From Hexactinellida sp. DTS-2022 (taxonomy: Eukaryota; Porifera; Hexactinellida): a DNA stretch of 64,000 nt. The translations under genes were made by a program, and so were the position numbers. The stretch is taken from positions 4,920,501 through 4,984,500 of the forward strand of contig JAPNXP010000012.1 in NCBI GenBank assembly GCA_028753945.1. The letters are read 5' to 3'. Shown here in pieces: positions 1 to 10,700 of the stretch; the stretch's first letter is position 1; every line of letters begins with the position of its first letter. The notes below the pieces were generated by a model. It was not told the DNA's origin. It worked only from the letters and a program-made list of their open reading frames with translations, and made no database searches.

Positions 1-596
1 AAGTACCCGGCCTCCACTGTCCAGATCCTTGGAGCGGAGAAGGCTCTCTTCCGCGCGCTGAAGGGCAAGAAGAACACGCCCAAGTACGGACTGTTGTACC
101 ACGCGTCTCTCGTGGGACAGAGCGGGGCCAAGTTCAGAGGTAAGCTAGTCTCTCTTAATAGCAGCTAATTAACGCGCTGTCCGCAGGTAAGATATCCCGC
201 TCTCTCGCCGCTAAGGCCTCTATCAGCGCCCGTGTGGACGCTCTGGGAGAGGGGGACGACAACTCGGTGGGACTGCTGTGCAGACAGAAAGTGGAGACGC
301 GCCTCAAGGAGTGCGAGAAGCAGCAGCTGAGACAGGTGAGTGGGACCGGCAAGGGACAGAGGGACAGCAAGAAGTTCGAGTTCAAGAGGGAACCGAGAGG
401 ATACAACACAGGAGCAGATTTCATGTTCGGAGAGGAGGCCACACACCAGGCGCCAGGAGGAGAGAAGACAACTCCTGGGGGGAAGAAAAGGAAGCTGGAA
501 ACAGCTGGAGACACCGAGACAACGCCCGGAGAGGAAGGCGGGAAGAAGAAGAAAAAGAAAAAGAAAAGTTTAGAGTCTACAACTCCAGATAACTAA
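1..596 (+). CDS. NOP58: NOP58 box C/D snoRNP core protein, C-terminal part (5' end outside window)
   Basis: The reading frame is open from base 1 and encodes the end of the Nop domain ([17 protein letters not shown], then [15 protein letters not shown]), a signature of NOP56/NOP58. A 47-bp intron at 140-186 (donor gtaagc, acceptor ccgcag) interrupts it. After splicing the frame continues [22 protein letters not shown] and later VSGTGKG, which matches NOP58 rather than NOP56. The protein ends in a lysine-rich tail containing a run of eight lysines, as expected for this nucleolar family. NOP58 binds box C/D snoRNAs with fibrillarin, NOP56 and the 15.5K protein and guides 2'-O-methylation of rRNA. 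Only about 182 residues are inside the window. Identification is by remembered family sequence, not a search. Confidence 0.93.
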
Positions 597-811
597 TTTG
601 ATATGTTTTTGTTAGAAAATTTTATAGTTTCTTAGTTTTAAATGCGATATTGCCGATAGAAGCATCTTCACTTTCAAAAAATATTTCTACTATTCTTATC
701 TACTTCTTTTGTTCGGAAATTAATTTGGTTCAAATTCATTTCCGAATATTACATCGGTTTCTGTTAACATACATGGTTTGTTTAACTCTATTATTTCCTA
801 GAACTGTTTAC

Positions 812-2524
812 ATGGTAGAAGTAACTCGAAATAACTTTCAAGAGACTTTGCCTTTAGTTCAGACGGTAATAGATCAATGTTCTTTCTTCGCAATTGACTG
901 TGAGTTCACAGGACTCGAGTGCTCCACTGCAACCGAAAAGACTCTGTTCGACTCCCCAGAAGAGCGATACTCCAAATTGAAGCTAAACGCGGAAGCTTTC
1001 ACCATAAGCCAGTTCGGACTGGCCTGCTACGCTCCACAGCAGCAAGACATACACAGCAACAAGTACACGGCGCATGTTTTCAATTTCTATCTGCTCCCGC
1101 GCCCCGTGGGCAGTTCGCAGCCCAGGTTCCAAATCCAGGTCTCCAGCATTGAGTTCCTTTGTCAGAACTCGTTTGACTTCAACAAGCACTTCTACGAAGG
1201 GATTCCCTACCTGGACGAAGCCTTAGAGCAGAGACTGATCAGTGAATATCAGTCTAATTGGAAGCCAGGGGACCGTCTTACTGTTGGTTTAGTGGGAGAC
1301 TCAGGAGAGCGGTTAGTTCGTACTGTAAGAGACAGGGTTCTTGTATGGCTATGGTATAATGCAATTAATTATCTCTAGACTGATGGCTATAATTAGAGAG
1401 TGGAGAGAGAAGAATCTCATCCAGCACCAACAGAACATTCTAGAACTGAAGACTAACCCTGCTATTTCTCTTGACGATTTCATTAAGCAGATCCACACCG
1501 AGTTCCCTGACCTGCACGCTTGTGTTGGCACTGACAACAGATTGGTTGTCAAACTGGGCACACGTAACTCCACCAACAACAATTATATGAATTGGGAGAA
1601 CACAATAAAACAACACGTGGGATTCTCTCAAGTGTTCAAGATGCTAGTTAAGTCCCGCAAGCCTTTGGTGGGGCACAATCTACTGATGGACCTAATGTTG
1701 ATATACCACCACCTGTACCAGCCCCTGCCTGTGACTCTAACTGAATTCAAACACAACCTGCTCCAGCTATTCGGCTGCATCATAGACACTAAGCAGCTGT
1801 GCAATACCGTGCGTAGGGAGTACAACGTGCTGCTGAATGGGACCTCTCTCGGGGAGGTGTACGGTCAGCTGAGCAGTCCTGAGTGGTCGCTATACTCGCT
1901 GTGCGCGCCCGACATAACCATTGCGAACTCTAATGTTAAGAAAGTGACCTTGTTCCATCAGGCAGGGAATGACGCTTATTCAGCTGGGTTTGTGTTCCTC
2001 CGGATTGGACATTTGTTGTTTATGAATGGTAAGTGAGGTATTGTGTATGGATATTGTACTAATTCCCTACCAGTTATCGAGTATGAACCGATAATGTGTC
2101 TGGAGATTACAATATAGCCAATGTAACAGGTCTATTGTTCTTTAAGGTGCAAATAACCTGGTTTTCTAACAAATCCAGGCAACATTATTGGATATAATCC
2201 AGCTGTAAAAGAATCTGATTGTGATATAGTTTTTCTCTTATATTGCCAGTCTCGTATCTCCATTCCTCAAACCACATAACTGAACCCTCGCAGTCCTACA
2301 TTTAACCTTGTCACATATTCCCTCATGAACTTCTCTTGCTAGAGTGTAGTATTCTATTCGAGTTAGTGGGAATACCGATATTTCGACATTTTGACGACAT
2401 TTCTATACTCAACGATTTGTTATATGAGATGGGTTATTCGTTTATCGGTATTTGGTTGATCATGGATTCAGTGACGGCGTTATACTATAGATATCTTATA
2501 AAACAGTTAAGGAATCCTACTTAA
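812..2524 (+). CDS. PNLDC1/PARN-like DEDD 3'-exoribonuclease (probable piRNA trimmer)
   Basis: Exon 1 is 812-1311, a 67-bp intron (gttagt...ctctag) covers 1312-1378, exon 2 is 1379-2028 and a gtaagt donor follows. The start at 812 opens MVEVTRNNFQETLP, like the PARN/PNLDC1 N-terminus. Exon 1 carries the DEDD exonuclease motif FAIDCEFTGLE and FDSPEERY. Exon 2 carries FKMLVKSRKPLVGHNLLMDL and a late NDAY motif. Wording around the GHN motif is closer to PNLDC1, which trims piRNA 3' ends at mitochondria, than to the poly(A) nuclease PARN. A last open segment (about 2343-2524) contains LVGIPIFRHF and an RRM-like stretch and fits the family's C-terminal part. Joining 2028 directly to 2343 keeps frame, but one small exon between them may be missed. 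The PNLDC1 versus PARN choice is inference. Confidence 0.8.
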
Positions 2525-2857
2525 TCGCATTCCTATGGATCGTTAGCCGATATTAGAGAAGACAACTCTAGACATTCTTCTTATAGCCAGTGGAATTATT
2601 TCATCAACTTCTCGGATATTAATTTATAACCAATTTCTATCAAAACTTCCTAATCTAGAATATAAGAATGTCTACTATTTTCTAATTACAGTGGATGCCA
2701 GTTATAAGTACATCGCGGGAACTGCATTTAATGTGCTTATAACCGGCATGTTCTTATAACCGTCATAAATTATATACGGTATATGGCAACCGTTTTCCAA
2801 CATAGTGTTATTATATCCGTTATGTTCATATAACCGGTGTGCTTATAACGGGATACA

Positions 2858-2978
2858 GACAATTCGTGACAAGACAATTCGTGACGAGACAATTCGTGAC
2901 AGACAATTCGTGACAAGACAATTCGTGACAGAGACAATTCGTGACAGAGACAATTCGTGACAGGACAATTCGTGACAA
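2858..2978 (+). repeat. Short tandem repeat, unit about gacaattcgtgacA (eight copies); mirrored at about 3942-4014
   Basis: Eight copies of gacaattcgtgac separated by 1-3 variable bases (a, ag, gag) lie in the left palindrome arm. The inverted counterpart (gtcacgaattgtc, about five copies) lies in the right arm, so copy number has changed since the arms formed or during their copying. Confidence 0.85.
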
Positions 2979-3045
2979 TTTTAATATACTACATAGGACT
3001 CTCACTATAGACACGGGTCATAATGTATGCTCCAAATTGCAAATA

Positions 3046-3871
3046 CCGTATTTCTCCGAATAAGCGCCCGACGCTTATTGTTTTCGTGGACCAATTTCAT
3101 CCTGATTTTTTTTGAAAAATCCAGAAAATAATATTTTGGTGGGTTCCATTGGTTCTCAGCGACAGTATACATACCGTAGTTGCCAAAATCAATGTAATTA
3201 CTGCCCAGATATTTATTAATGTGTTAAAATTTACTATACCAATGCCATTTTTATCATAGATGCATTATACGATTATACGTTATACGTTCGGGGAGCGTAT
3301 AATGGACCATATATACGTTAAAATTGTTATACGTTATACGTTGTATGATCATTATACTTTAACGTATGATGGCATTATACGTTCACCTATCGTATAATGG
3401 TACCATATATACGTTATACGTTACGTATAATGCAACTATGATTTTTATTGACCCAGCACTTATTAAATCCCCCGGCGCTTATTCGATTCAATACGATATT
3501 TATGCAACTTGAGACAAGCATACTGTTTCATATTAATATAGACATCATTCATAATAAACTTTACCTTTTTCAATTAGTTAACAAACAGTATGCTTGTCTC
3601 AAGTTACATAAATATCGTATTGAATCGAATAAGCGCCGGGGGATTTAATAAGTGCTGGGTCAATAAAAATGGCATTGGTATAATAAATTATAACACATTA
3701 ATAAATATCTGGGCAGTAATTACATTGATTTTGGCAACTACGGTATGTATACTGTCGCTGAAAACCAATGGAACCCACCAAAATATTATTTTCTGGATTT
3801 TTCAAAAAAAATCAGGATGAAATTGGTCCACGAAAACAATAAGCGTCGGGCGCTTATTCGGAGAAATACGG
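3046..3871. mobile_element. Nested TA-flanked inverted-repeat element (ccgtattt..cgaataagcgcc family)
   Basis: The left end, ccgtatttctccgaataag, is preceded by TA, and the exact inverse followed by TA closes the element at 3871. Related ends occur at 32523-32611 (ccgtatttattcgaataat). It lies wholly within the larger palindrome, so it is either the seed of that palindrome or was copied into both arms with it. Confidence 0.6.
3255..3440. mobile_element. hAT-like MITE inserted in one palindrome arm
   Basis: The 186-bp insertion is bounded by inverted ends catagatgcattatacg and cgtataatgcaactatg. A perfect 8-bp direct duplication, atttttat, flanks it (3247-3254 and 3441-3448). The mirrored site in the right arm (around 3665-3672) has the sequence uninterrupted and with a single copy of the 8-mer. 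An 8-bp duplication and ends beginning CATAG are typical of the hAT superfamily. It is rich in gtataatg/cgttatac motifs and has no coding capacity. Confidence 0.82.
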
Positions 3872-4509
3872 TATTTGCAATTTGGAGCATACATTATGAC
3901 CCGTGTCTATAGTGAGAGTCCTATGTAGTATATTAAAATTGTCACGAATTGTCCTGTCACGAATTGTCTCTGTCACGAATTGTCTGTCACGAATTGTCTT
4001 GTCACAAATTGTCTGTATCCCGCTTATAACCGACATCTACTGTATGTTTCTGCCATTTATTTCTTGCTTCTAATTTTGGTAATGTACTATTACTAGCTGT
4101 AAACATTATGTTCTTAAAACTGTGTATAACAGAACAAGCTAGTTTATGCTATCAAGCTCTCACGGCTTCACAGCACATCTCATTCATCCGTTTTTCTAGA
4201 ATAGCTCCTGGTTCAATTGATTGCGTACCATGCGTCAATCGAATCATTCATACGGAAACCTTTGACTCGCTAACAAACCTTGTAACGCGTCGGTGAATTT
4301 GCTTATTCAAGTTATTCTAGATATCAAGGTTCGCTTAATTATTTCCCCGTTTCTTAATTGTTACTTATTTGGCTTAGAGGAATTATCAAATCACTTGAAT
4401 TATTTCTTTTATTTTAATCAATGCGACAACTAATTCGATTCTTAAGACATGTACTGAAATGGTATGTATTCCTTTATAAATACAACTACGTAGCGTAGCT
4501 AATTATATA

Positions 4510-4813
4510 CTCAAACCTCCGAAATCCGGATACGGGCACCTCCATCAATTGGGCATCCTTATTGGTGTAAACTGTAAAGCCAAGCTAATGTGTATTCATT
4601 TAACCAATAATGATAAAATTATCTTACAAATACATATCTTAAAATTATCCGCAACCCGTTAAAAACATTAGTTTTGATTTTAAAATGAATCTATAAATCT
4701 GGTTAGACACTTTGGGGTTGCACATGTACTAGCTATTGTATTTGTGAGATCCGGACAAATTCCCAGTTAGGGGCACCCTACGGATGACATTACCCGGATT
4801 AGGGCGGTTTGAG
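4510..4813. mobile_element. Candidate inverted-repeat element (ctcaaacc ends)
   Basis: The left end reads ctcaaacctccgaaatccgg. The right end reads ccggattagggcggtttgag, which inverts to ctcaaaccgccctaatccgg, matching at 16 of 20 positions. The interior is AT-rich and non-coding. No clear target duplication is visible, so this is a candidate only. The rest of 4045-5024 shows no gene or repeat that I can support. Confidence 0.45.
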
Positions 4814-5024
4814 TGTCACATTTGTTTTCTTCGGATTTAATTGAGGAACTGGTATTTTGTAATATCTGATAACTTGTAGTTTTTCTTAGTTATTGAATTG
4901 AATATACGTACTTGTTATGCTAAAATATATTTACAGACCTCGATTTAACAACAATTATTTAACATTATGCACACAAATAGCTTAAAATTTGTATAGTAAT
5001 TTATTTCCAGCAACTAATCTTGGC

Positions 5025-5651
5025 TTATTCCAACTCAATGTATTTTCTTTTGTTAAACTGTGTTCGTTTAACTTGGCAGTTGAGGAGAATGAGTAGCGAA
5101 GAGAGGAGAATCGCGAGCGCCTCGCACCCTATCCATATGCCGTACGCCTTGAGCAGTCTGTCTGGCATGTACACACCGTAGAGCGCCGACTCAGGGTCGA
5201 GAATAAAGTAGTCCGGAAAAGCTTCCATCATTCCCTGCTCGTCTCTCCTCGGCGGGTCCGTGCCATTCGCCCTGTCGAGTATGACGTCACTGCTATAAGG
5301 GTCGTACCTCAGTACTGTTGAGACGGAGAGACACGTTATATGGAATATGAGCAGGAGTATGGTGAGGAATATATGTAGGGAGAGTAGGGTGTAGCTGGAT
5401 TTCTCTAGTCTCTTGTTTCTATCGTATGTTGAGAGCGTTACCCCAAACAACGCCATTATGCAAAGAATTAATGCGAACATTGATAACAAGATGCTCAGGT
5501 CGTCGAAGAGTGTCAGAAATGAAATGAACAGTCGTATTCCTGTGCAGAAAAATCCTATGAGATGCAGTATTGCATGCAACAGCTGAACAATGTATAGGGC
5601 AGTAAGCGCACTGGACATATTGACTACGTTGAAACTTTGATCTCCTCTCAC
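5025..5651 (-). CDS. Uncharacterised four-helix (tetraspan-like) membrane protein, 208 aa
   Basis: This is a single uninterrupted frame with coding-like GC composition against AT-rich flanks. Four hydrophobic segments are visible at roughly residues 13-37, 40-70, 86-112 and 168-190. A polar loop of about 55 residues, rich in D/P/E, separates the last two. The protein ends in a basic tail (KRTQFNKRKY). A second methionine at residue 12 (MSSALTALY) is an equally plausible start and would place the first helix at the N-terminus. The loop and helix pattern resembles small tetraspan proteins in general, but I recognise no family signature such as CCG. Localisation and function are unknown. Confidence 0.6.
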   Translation of the reverse strand: MRGDQSFNVVNMSSALTALYIVQLLHAILHLIGFFCTGIRLFISFLTLFDDLSILLSMFALILCIMALFGVTLSTYDRNKRLEKSSYTLLSLHIFLTILLLIFHITCLSVSTVLRYDPYSSDVILDRANGTDPPRRDEQGMMEAFPDYFILDPESALYGVYMPDRLLKAYGIWIGCEALAILLSSLLILLNCQVKRTQFNKRKYIELE

Positions 5652-5959
5652 TCATTTGTATTTATACTTTGTTAAAACGCTGGCTTTATCGTCATTATCG
5701 TAGCGATCTAGGCTTCCTCACTATTGCGTCCGATCTATAATAATACATCCACCCGTGAATTACATTTATTTGAATTAAGTAATTCTTTGTTATATTATTA
5801 TGGCTGCTAATTGTGAAGTGCACTACCACCAACCGAATCAGGTCAAATTCAATTATTGGACAATTCTATACCTTTATTTATAAATGATTTAATATAGCTA
5901 AATATTTATAAATGATTTTATATAGCTAAATATCTAGAAATGATTTAATATAGCTAATA

Positions 5960-6059
5960 CAGGTAAACCTCCCAAAGCGGCACCTCCGAGTAGCGGCAAC
6001 CTCCGAGAAGCGGCACAAAATAATTCTCCCGATGGGTGCCGCTTTGGGAGGTTTACCTG
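5960..6059. mobile_element. 100-bp TA-flanked MITE with near-perfect terminal inverted repeats
   Basis: The ends caggtaaacctcccaaagcgg and its exact inverse, ccgctttgggaggtttacctg, flank a roughly 50-bp centre containing two further agcggca copies. TA duplicates lie at 5958-5959 and 6060-6061. The high terminal identity suggests a recent insertion. There is no ORF. Confidence 0.88.
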
Positions 6060-6142
6060 TATTTATAAATGATTTAATTTAGATAAATATTTATAAATGA
6101 TTTAATTTAAATAAATATTTATAAATGATTTAATTTAAATAA

Positions 6143-6325
6143 GAGCATCCTTATATGTAGACCGTCTAGAAATAGACGGTCTATAAAAGCCCATACAAAT
6201 AAGCCAAAAATTTGTAGACCGTCTATAAATTCTGTAGACCACTTGCCCTGCTTTTTATGGGTAATACTAATGCATAGGGAATAAAACCTGGTCTATTTCT
6301 AGACGGTCTACATATAAGATATCTC
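6143..6325. mobile_element. 183-bp MITE with 27-bp perfect inner inverted repeats
   Basis: The segment ttatatgtagaccgtctaga near the left end is repeated inverted near the right end, with perfect pairing over about 27 bp. A third, partial copy of tagaccgtctata lies in the middle. Both flanks read tttaaataa, compatible with an 8-9 bp duplication (hAT- or Mutator-like). The flanks are also repeat units, so the duplication length is uncertain. Confidence 0.75.
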
Positions 6326-6867
6326 TTTAAATAAATATTTATAAATTATTTAATTTAGGTAAATCTTCTCGCGAGGCCCAATCTGTCCCGTTCGCAACCT
6401 ACCTTCACTTAATGAAGAGGTTTGAGAATCGTATTAATGTCATTAGAGGAACGATAGACTACTATTACCTAGCGGGGCCAGACCCACCTTCTTCCAGGCC
6501 AAAATGGTTTGTGGTCACCCCAAGGAATTCTACATTTGTCGAGAATGAAGTGAGTGCAGCCCTTTTATTCGTTAAGCGTAAACGATTCAGCTGTAGTTAA
6601 TATTACGCGACTTAGCATGACAAAGTTTGTTAATTAATATTACTTAACATGATCACCGAATAGTTTACATTAATTTCTACTGACTAATACATTCCCTCAT
6701 CGTTATGGATATACCACCAAATGCTTTAATCTCGAATCTGATTTAATATAGTAAGCAAGTTAGATTGAGATAATGCTGATTGTTTATAAAAACCATTCTG
6801 TTAGGTTTTGTATCATTTCTATCAGTTTGGATCAGCTGACTTTAAAATTATTTCTGACAAGCGTGCC

Positions 6868-7089
6868 ATGGTTGCTGTGTCTAGCAGAGGCTCCTTTAAA
6901 GACGTGGTCAGATACTTTAGCACTTACAAAGGTTTGAATGTCCGTACCTACTCCAAATTCTGGGACTCGGACAAAAGCGTGTACGTATTATCTAGAGGTC
7001 TGTTGTATTTATTTACTTCCGGTCTAGCTCTCTCTTCTGTGACCGGAATTGGATACGGATTTTACAGATTATTAAATCACTATTTTTGA
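6868..7089 (+). CDS. Small single-helix mitochondrial-type protein, possibly COX7A-like (73 aa)
   Basis: The frame from ATG 6868 has an N-terminal basic/serine stretch (MVAVSSRGSFKDVVRYFS) that could be a mitochondrial presequence. A polar segment KFWDSDKSVYVLSRG and one transmembrane helix (LLYLFTSGLALSSVTGIGYG) follow, and it ends FYRLLNHYF. The order of a short acidic motif, V-x-L-x-(R)G, LLY, T, then GxxYxxYxL is reminiscent of cytochrome c oxidase subunit 7A, which sits in the inner mitochondrial membrane. The similarity is weak and the basic lumenal motif differs, so the name is a guess. A methionine-free frame extends upstream to about 6800, but ATG 6868 is the only sensible start seen. 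Confidence 0.5.
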   Translation: MVAVSSRGSFKDVVRYFSTYKGLNVRTYSKFWDSDKSVYVLSRGLLYLFTSGLALSSVTGIGYGFYRLLNHYF

Positions 7090-7731
7090 GACTGGCAGGA
7101 TTTTATCAGTTTTATCGCTAGTTTATTACACAATATCACTTAGTATAGTATTGAGCGTTAATTCATAATTTTATTAAAATTAAAGTCTTATATAAAAGTT
7201 GTTACCTGCAAAATCTAATCGTCTGTTATACAATTTCTTCATTGGATACTTTATAGTATATTTTTATTATAATATAATCGATTTCACTGAAAACGTACTT
7301 TAACATGCCCCTTATAAGAGCAATAATGTTACTAGGAAATTGGAAAAGCTGTTGACAGCCAAGATTACTGTAAGGCAGCAGAAAACTGCTAATAACTGAA
7401 TTGTGTCTTCGACAATGATTTTTAATAAATCCTTGATTAATACATTTACACTGAGCTGTTAACAACAAACAAATTACACAGCTGTAACAGCTATTATGCC
7501 AGCACTTTTATACACTTATTCCTGTAGAGAAGTAGTATCCTATCTTTTCATTAAATTATTACAGAAGTATATTTATTTAGCGTTTGTTGTGGTGCAAGTA
7601 TTTGTATACTCTGAAGCTGTAATTGTGTGGATCGAAATTGGATTTGTAAATTCCTCACTAAACGAATTTAGGAGATAAGTTTCACTGTTTACTGTGTAAC
7701 ATTCTGCATTTCTATTTCAGTTCATTGCTCC
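7090..7731. other. Intergenic, no gene seen
   Basis: AT-rich spacer upstream of TRRAP. It contains only short random frames. A possible 5' UTR splice acceptor (tctatttcag) lies at about 7711-7720, just before the TRRAP start. Confidence 0.6.
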
Positions 7732-10700
7732 ATGTCTCAACTGCAATCCTCTAATGTATCTCCTGAAACTTTAAATCTGATCGTGGATGCTTCTGTGGAT
7801 TTTGATAAGAAACTGAAATGTATTCAAGACACAACAGAGTCTCTTGACGATTTAATTCACAGCGATCGCTACGCTTCCTTTCTGCACGCGAGTATTCCCG
7901 TATTCTTTCAGTTCCTGCGTGAGACTGAGGTTCAGTTCTCCTCCGACACGCCCCAGCAGGAGGCGAGGAAACAGGTTGTCAACATTCTACACAGATTACC
8001 GACTAATGACAGTCTCAAGCTATACTCAAACGATATTCTCCACAATGTTATCAACGTAGTTATTAACGATAATGAAGAAAACGCTATTATATGCGTTTGG
8101 CTTATAATTGAGCACATCAAGTACTACAAGCCTCAGCTCACGCCAGAGCTGCAGCAATTCCTGCACTTCACTAAGAAGCTACTAGCGGACCTCCCCAACC
8201 TCAAGAACGAACTGGTGGCATACGAAAATATAAAACAAGAAGCGCCTGAAGCTGAACAGTTCGATAAAGATCCCAAACCGGATGTCAGCTCTTCCAGACA
8301 GCTGACTCGTGTCTACCCCTCCCACCTTTCTCTCAAGGTGCTCGCCGAGCTGCCCGTGGTGCTGCTGCTAGCTTACCAGTGCTACAAGGCTCCAATAGAG
8401 CCAATCATACTCGAGCTGATCCCGCAGCTGATTACAGCCATAAAGCTAGATCCACGGACCTTCTTCCCCGACCCGAGCGGGAAAGACGTACTCATCGACT
8501 TTATCTCTGCACAGGTTAAGTATGTGAGCTTTCTGAGCTACTTCTCCAGATCTTGTCCGGAGAAGCTGACTGACCACGCCTCTAGCATCGTGCATGGTGT
8601 TATGCAGATGCTGCAGAATCTGCCGTCTGAGGTCATCATCATGAGGAAGGAACTCTTAAACGCCACCAAGAGTCTTATATTCTCAGATCTGCGCGTGTTC
8701 TTCTTGCCACACCTCGAGGTCCTACTGGAGGAGAACATATTCTTGGGACCTAATTCCTACGAAGGTTTTAGAGTTCTGTACTACCAATGCATTGGAGACC
8801 TTATTTACAACCTTAGAACCAAGTTGAATACATTCCAATTGAAGAAAGCTGTCGATCTGTTCGGCCGCGCTATCTACGAACCGTCCTATCTAACCGTGAT
8901 ACAGCAGGTGTCTCTCAAGGTGCTCCTGGGCCTGGCTGAGTGTCTGCGGCAGAAGCAGGAGGAGCCCAGCAGCAGAGACCTGCTGATTCGAATGCTGAAC
9001 ATGCTGCTGCTCAAGTTCCAGTACATATCCGAGCAGGTGGTGCCGCAGCTGTTGGAACAGAGCTCCGGGGACTCGTCCCGCTCTCTCTCGGAGACAGGCG
9101 GGGCCTCCGGCGTATCGGATGATAAGAGGGACGAATTCAGCGAGGAATTCAGCTCTGCCACGTCCGCAAAGAAAACTACAATTAAATACACAATCCCTGG
9201 TTATCTTGTTCTCAGTGAATGCAAGTCTCTCCTCAAGCTGTTCATTCTATCGGTCAAAACAATAGTGACTGCGTTGGCAATACCGTCAGGCACCCACAGC
9301 TTCATATCGATTGGCTCTCTCAAAACCTTTCCTTCCTACGAAGACGGAGTCTTCCACAAACTGTTCGAGAGTATGTTGCGTTCGATTGAGCTGTACCGAC
9401 TCTCTGCTACCTCCTCCGGCACGCTCGTTATTTCAAATCCAAAGTATTACCTGTCTCCTTTGTTCAAAACAAAAGTGATGGAAGAGAAAGAAGTTTTTGA
9501 GAATTTCGCGCACATTTTTACTTCACTAACTCCTACAACTTTCAAATGTATTATTTCCACTCACATACAACTCTTGATTGAGCAGATTCAGAAGAACTTC
9601 GCCCTTCAGTTCATCCCTCAGACTTTCTACACCCAGCCCAGTACATGCGCAGTATTCAGCTCAATAATGCTGGACTATTTGGTGAAGAGACTGGAAGAGA
9701 TGGGAAGCAATCCTGACAAATCTGAGCTCTATCTGAAGCTACTGAAACTGACATTTACATCCATATCTTACTTCCCGCAGGAAAACGAGCAGCTACTCAA
9801 GCCTTACATCTCTTCGATTATTTCTAAATCGCTTTCCTATTGTAAGTCTGCCTCGGACCCTATGGGTTACTTCTACCTTATAAAAGCGCTCTACCGAGGA
9901 CTCAGCAATGCCAGCGAAGCCACCTACAGCGAGTTCAGGCTTCAGTTGACTGACCTTCTATCCACTCTAAACAAATTCCATTCCACTGCGCAAACTCAGC
10001 TTCTCAAAGATATCATAGTTGAACTTTCGCTCACGATTCCATTCAGGTCTCCCACCATTGCTCTCCCCTACGCCCCCTACATCATATACCTCATGCGTCC
10101 TCTCGTCTCGGCTCTCGACAGCTCCTCTGTAAACTACGTGCAGATGGGACTCAAGTTCCTAGATTCATTTCTGGACACAGTTTCACCTGACAAACTATTC
10201 GATACCTTCCACAATTTGAAGGGACCGTTGATGTGTTCGCTCTACAAGATTCTCTCCCGCCCTGAGAAAGAGATTAGCCACGCGGTGTTCAAGATATTAG
10301 GTAAGTTCGGCGGGAACAGCAGGAACGTGCTCAAGACTCCCCAGGAGCTCTGCTACCAGGAGCCGGAGCCGAGCGAGCAGCACGCCATTCTCCCCTTCTC
10401 CAACCTGCCCGGCATAGTGACCCTCCCCGTATCAGAACTGGTAAGGGAGTCGGCACATATCCTGGAGGAAGGAAAGCTGGAGTCAAACTACCTGGAAGCT
10501 GCCTGGCATATAATACACGGCTATCTCCTATCCCTCCTCACCAGTGAGGAAATTCAGTTTATCGCGAACATAACTAAAACCTCTAAGTTTACCCTGAAGA
10601 GTAGACACAAGCACAGTTCCAACGAACCCATCGCCCAGCTGTCTGTCACGGAGCACGACTCCACGCTAAGCACTGCGCTCTACGGTCTGCTGAATGCGGT

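Larger units (their letters stand above)
2850..4021. repeat. Large imperfect palindrome (fold-back), 54-bp loop
   Basis: The left arm (2850-3528) and right arm (3583-4021) are near-identical inverted copies. For example, gggatacagacaatt at the outer left is mirrored by aattgtctgtatccc at the outer right, and 3521-3528 pairs with 3583-3590. The loop is 3529-3582. The arms differ in length mainly because of a 186-bp insertion (plus its 8-bp target duplication) in the left arm only. Confidence 0.9.
2699..4042. mobile_element. Composite TA-flanked inverted-repeat element (pogo/Tigger-like MITE ends)
   Basis: The left end reads cagtggatgccagttataa and the right end is its imperfect inverse (ttataaccgacatctactg). 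Both ends are flanked by TA (2697-2698 and 4043-4044), the target-site duplication of Tc1/mariner-pogo elements. A 157-bp relative with the same ends lies at 59384-59540, so this 1344-bp copy looks like the same family enlarged by a long internal palindrome and nested insertions. It has no transposase ORF. The short ORFs inside it lie in the palindrome and have no recognisable domain. Confidence 0.75.
5873..6366 (+). repeat. 28-bp minisatellite (about 7 units) invaded by two transposons
   Basis: The unit is about tttataaatgatttaatwta plus an 8-bp wwawaaata tail. Three units precede the first inserted element, three lie between the two elements, and one follows the second. The region is 5873-6366 including the insertions. 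Confidence 0.8.

Noticed and set aside
155..514. Minus-strand ORFs opposite NOP58
   Set aside because: They overlap the conserved NOP58 exon in antisense and have no domain.
3448..3820. Two ORFs of 66 and 76 codons inside the palindrome
   Set aside because: They lie in inverted-repeat transposon DNA with no ATG-supported conserved product.
6412..6600. 62-codon ORF after the minisatellite
   Set aside because: No conserved features, and its length is expected by chance in this composition.
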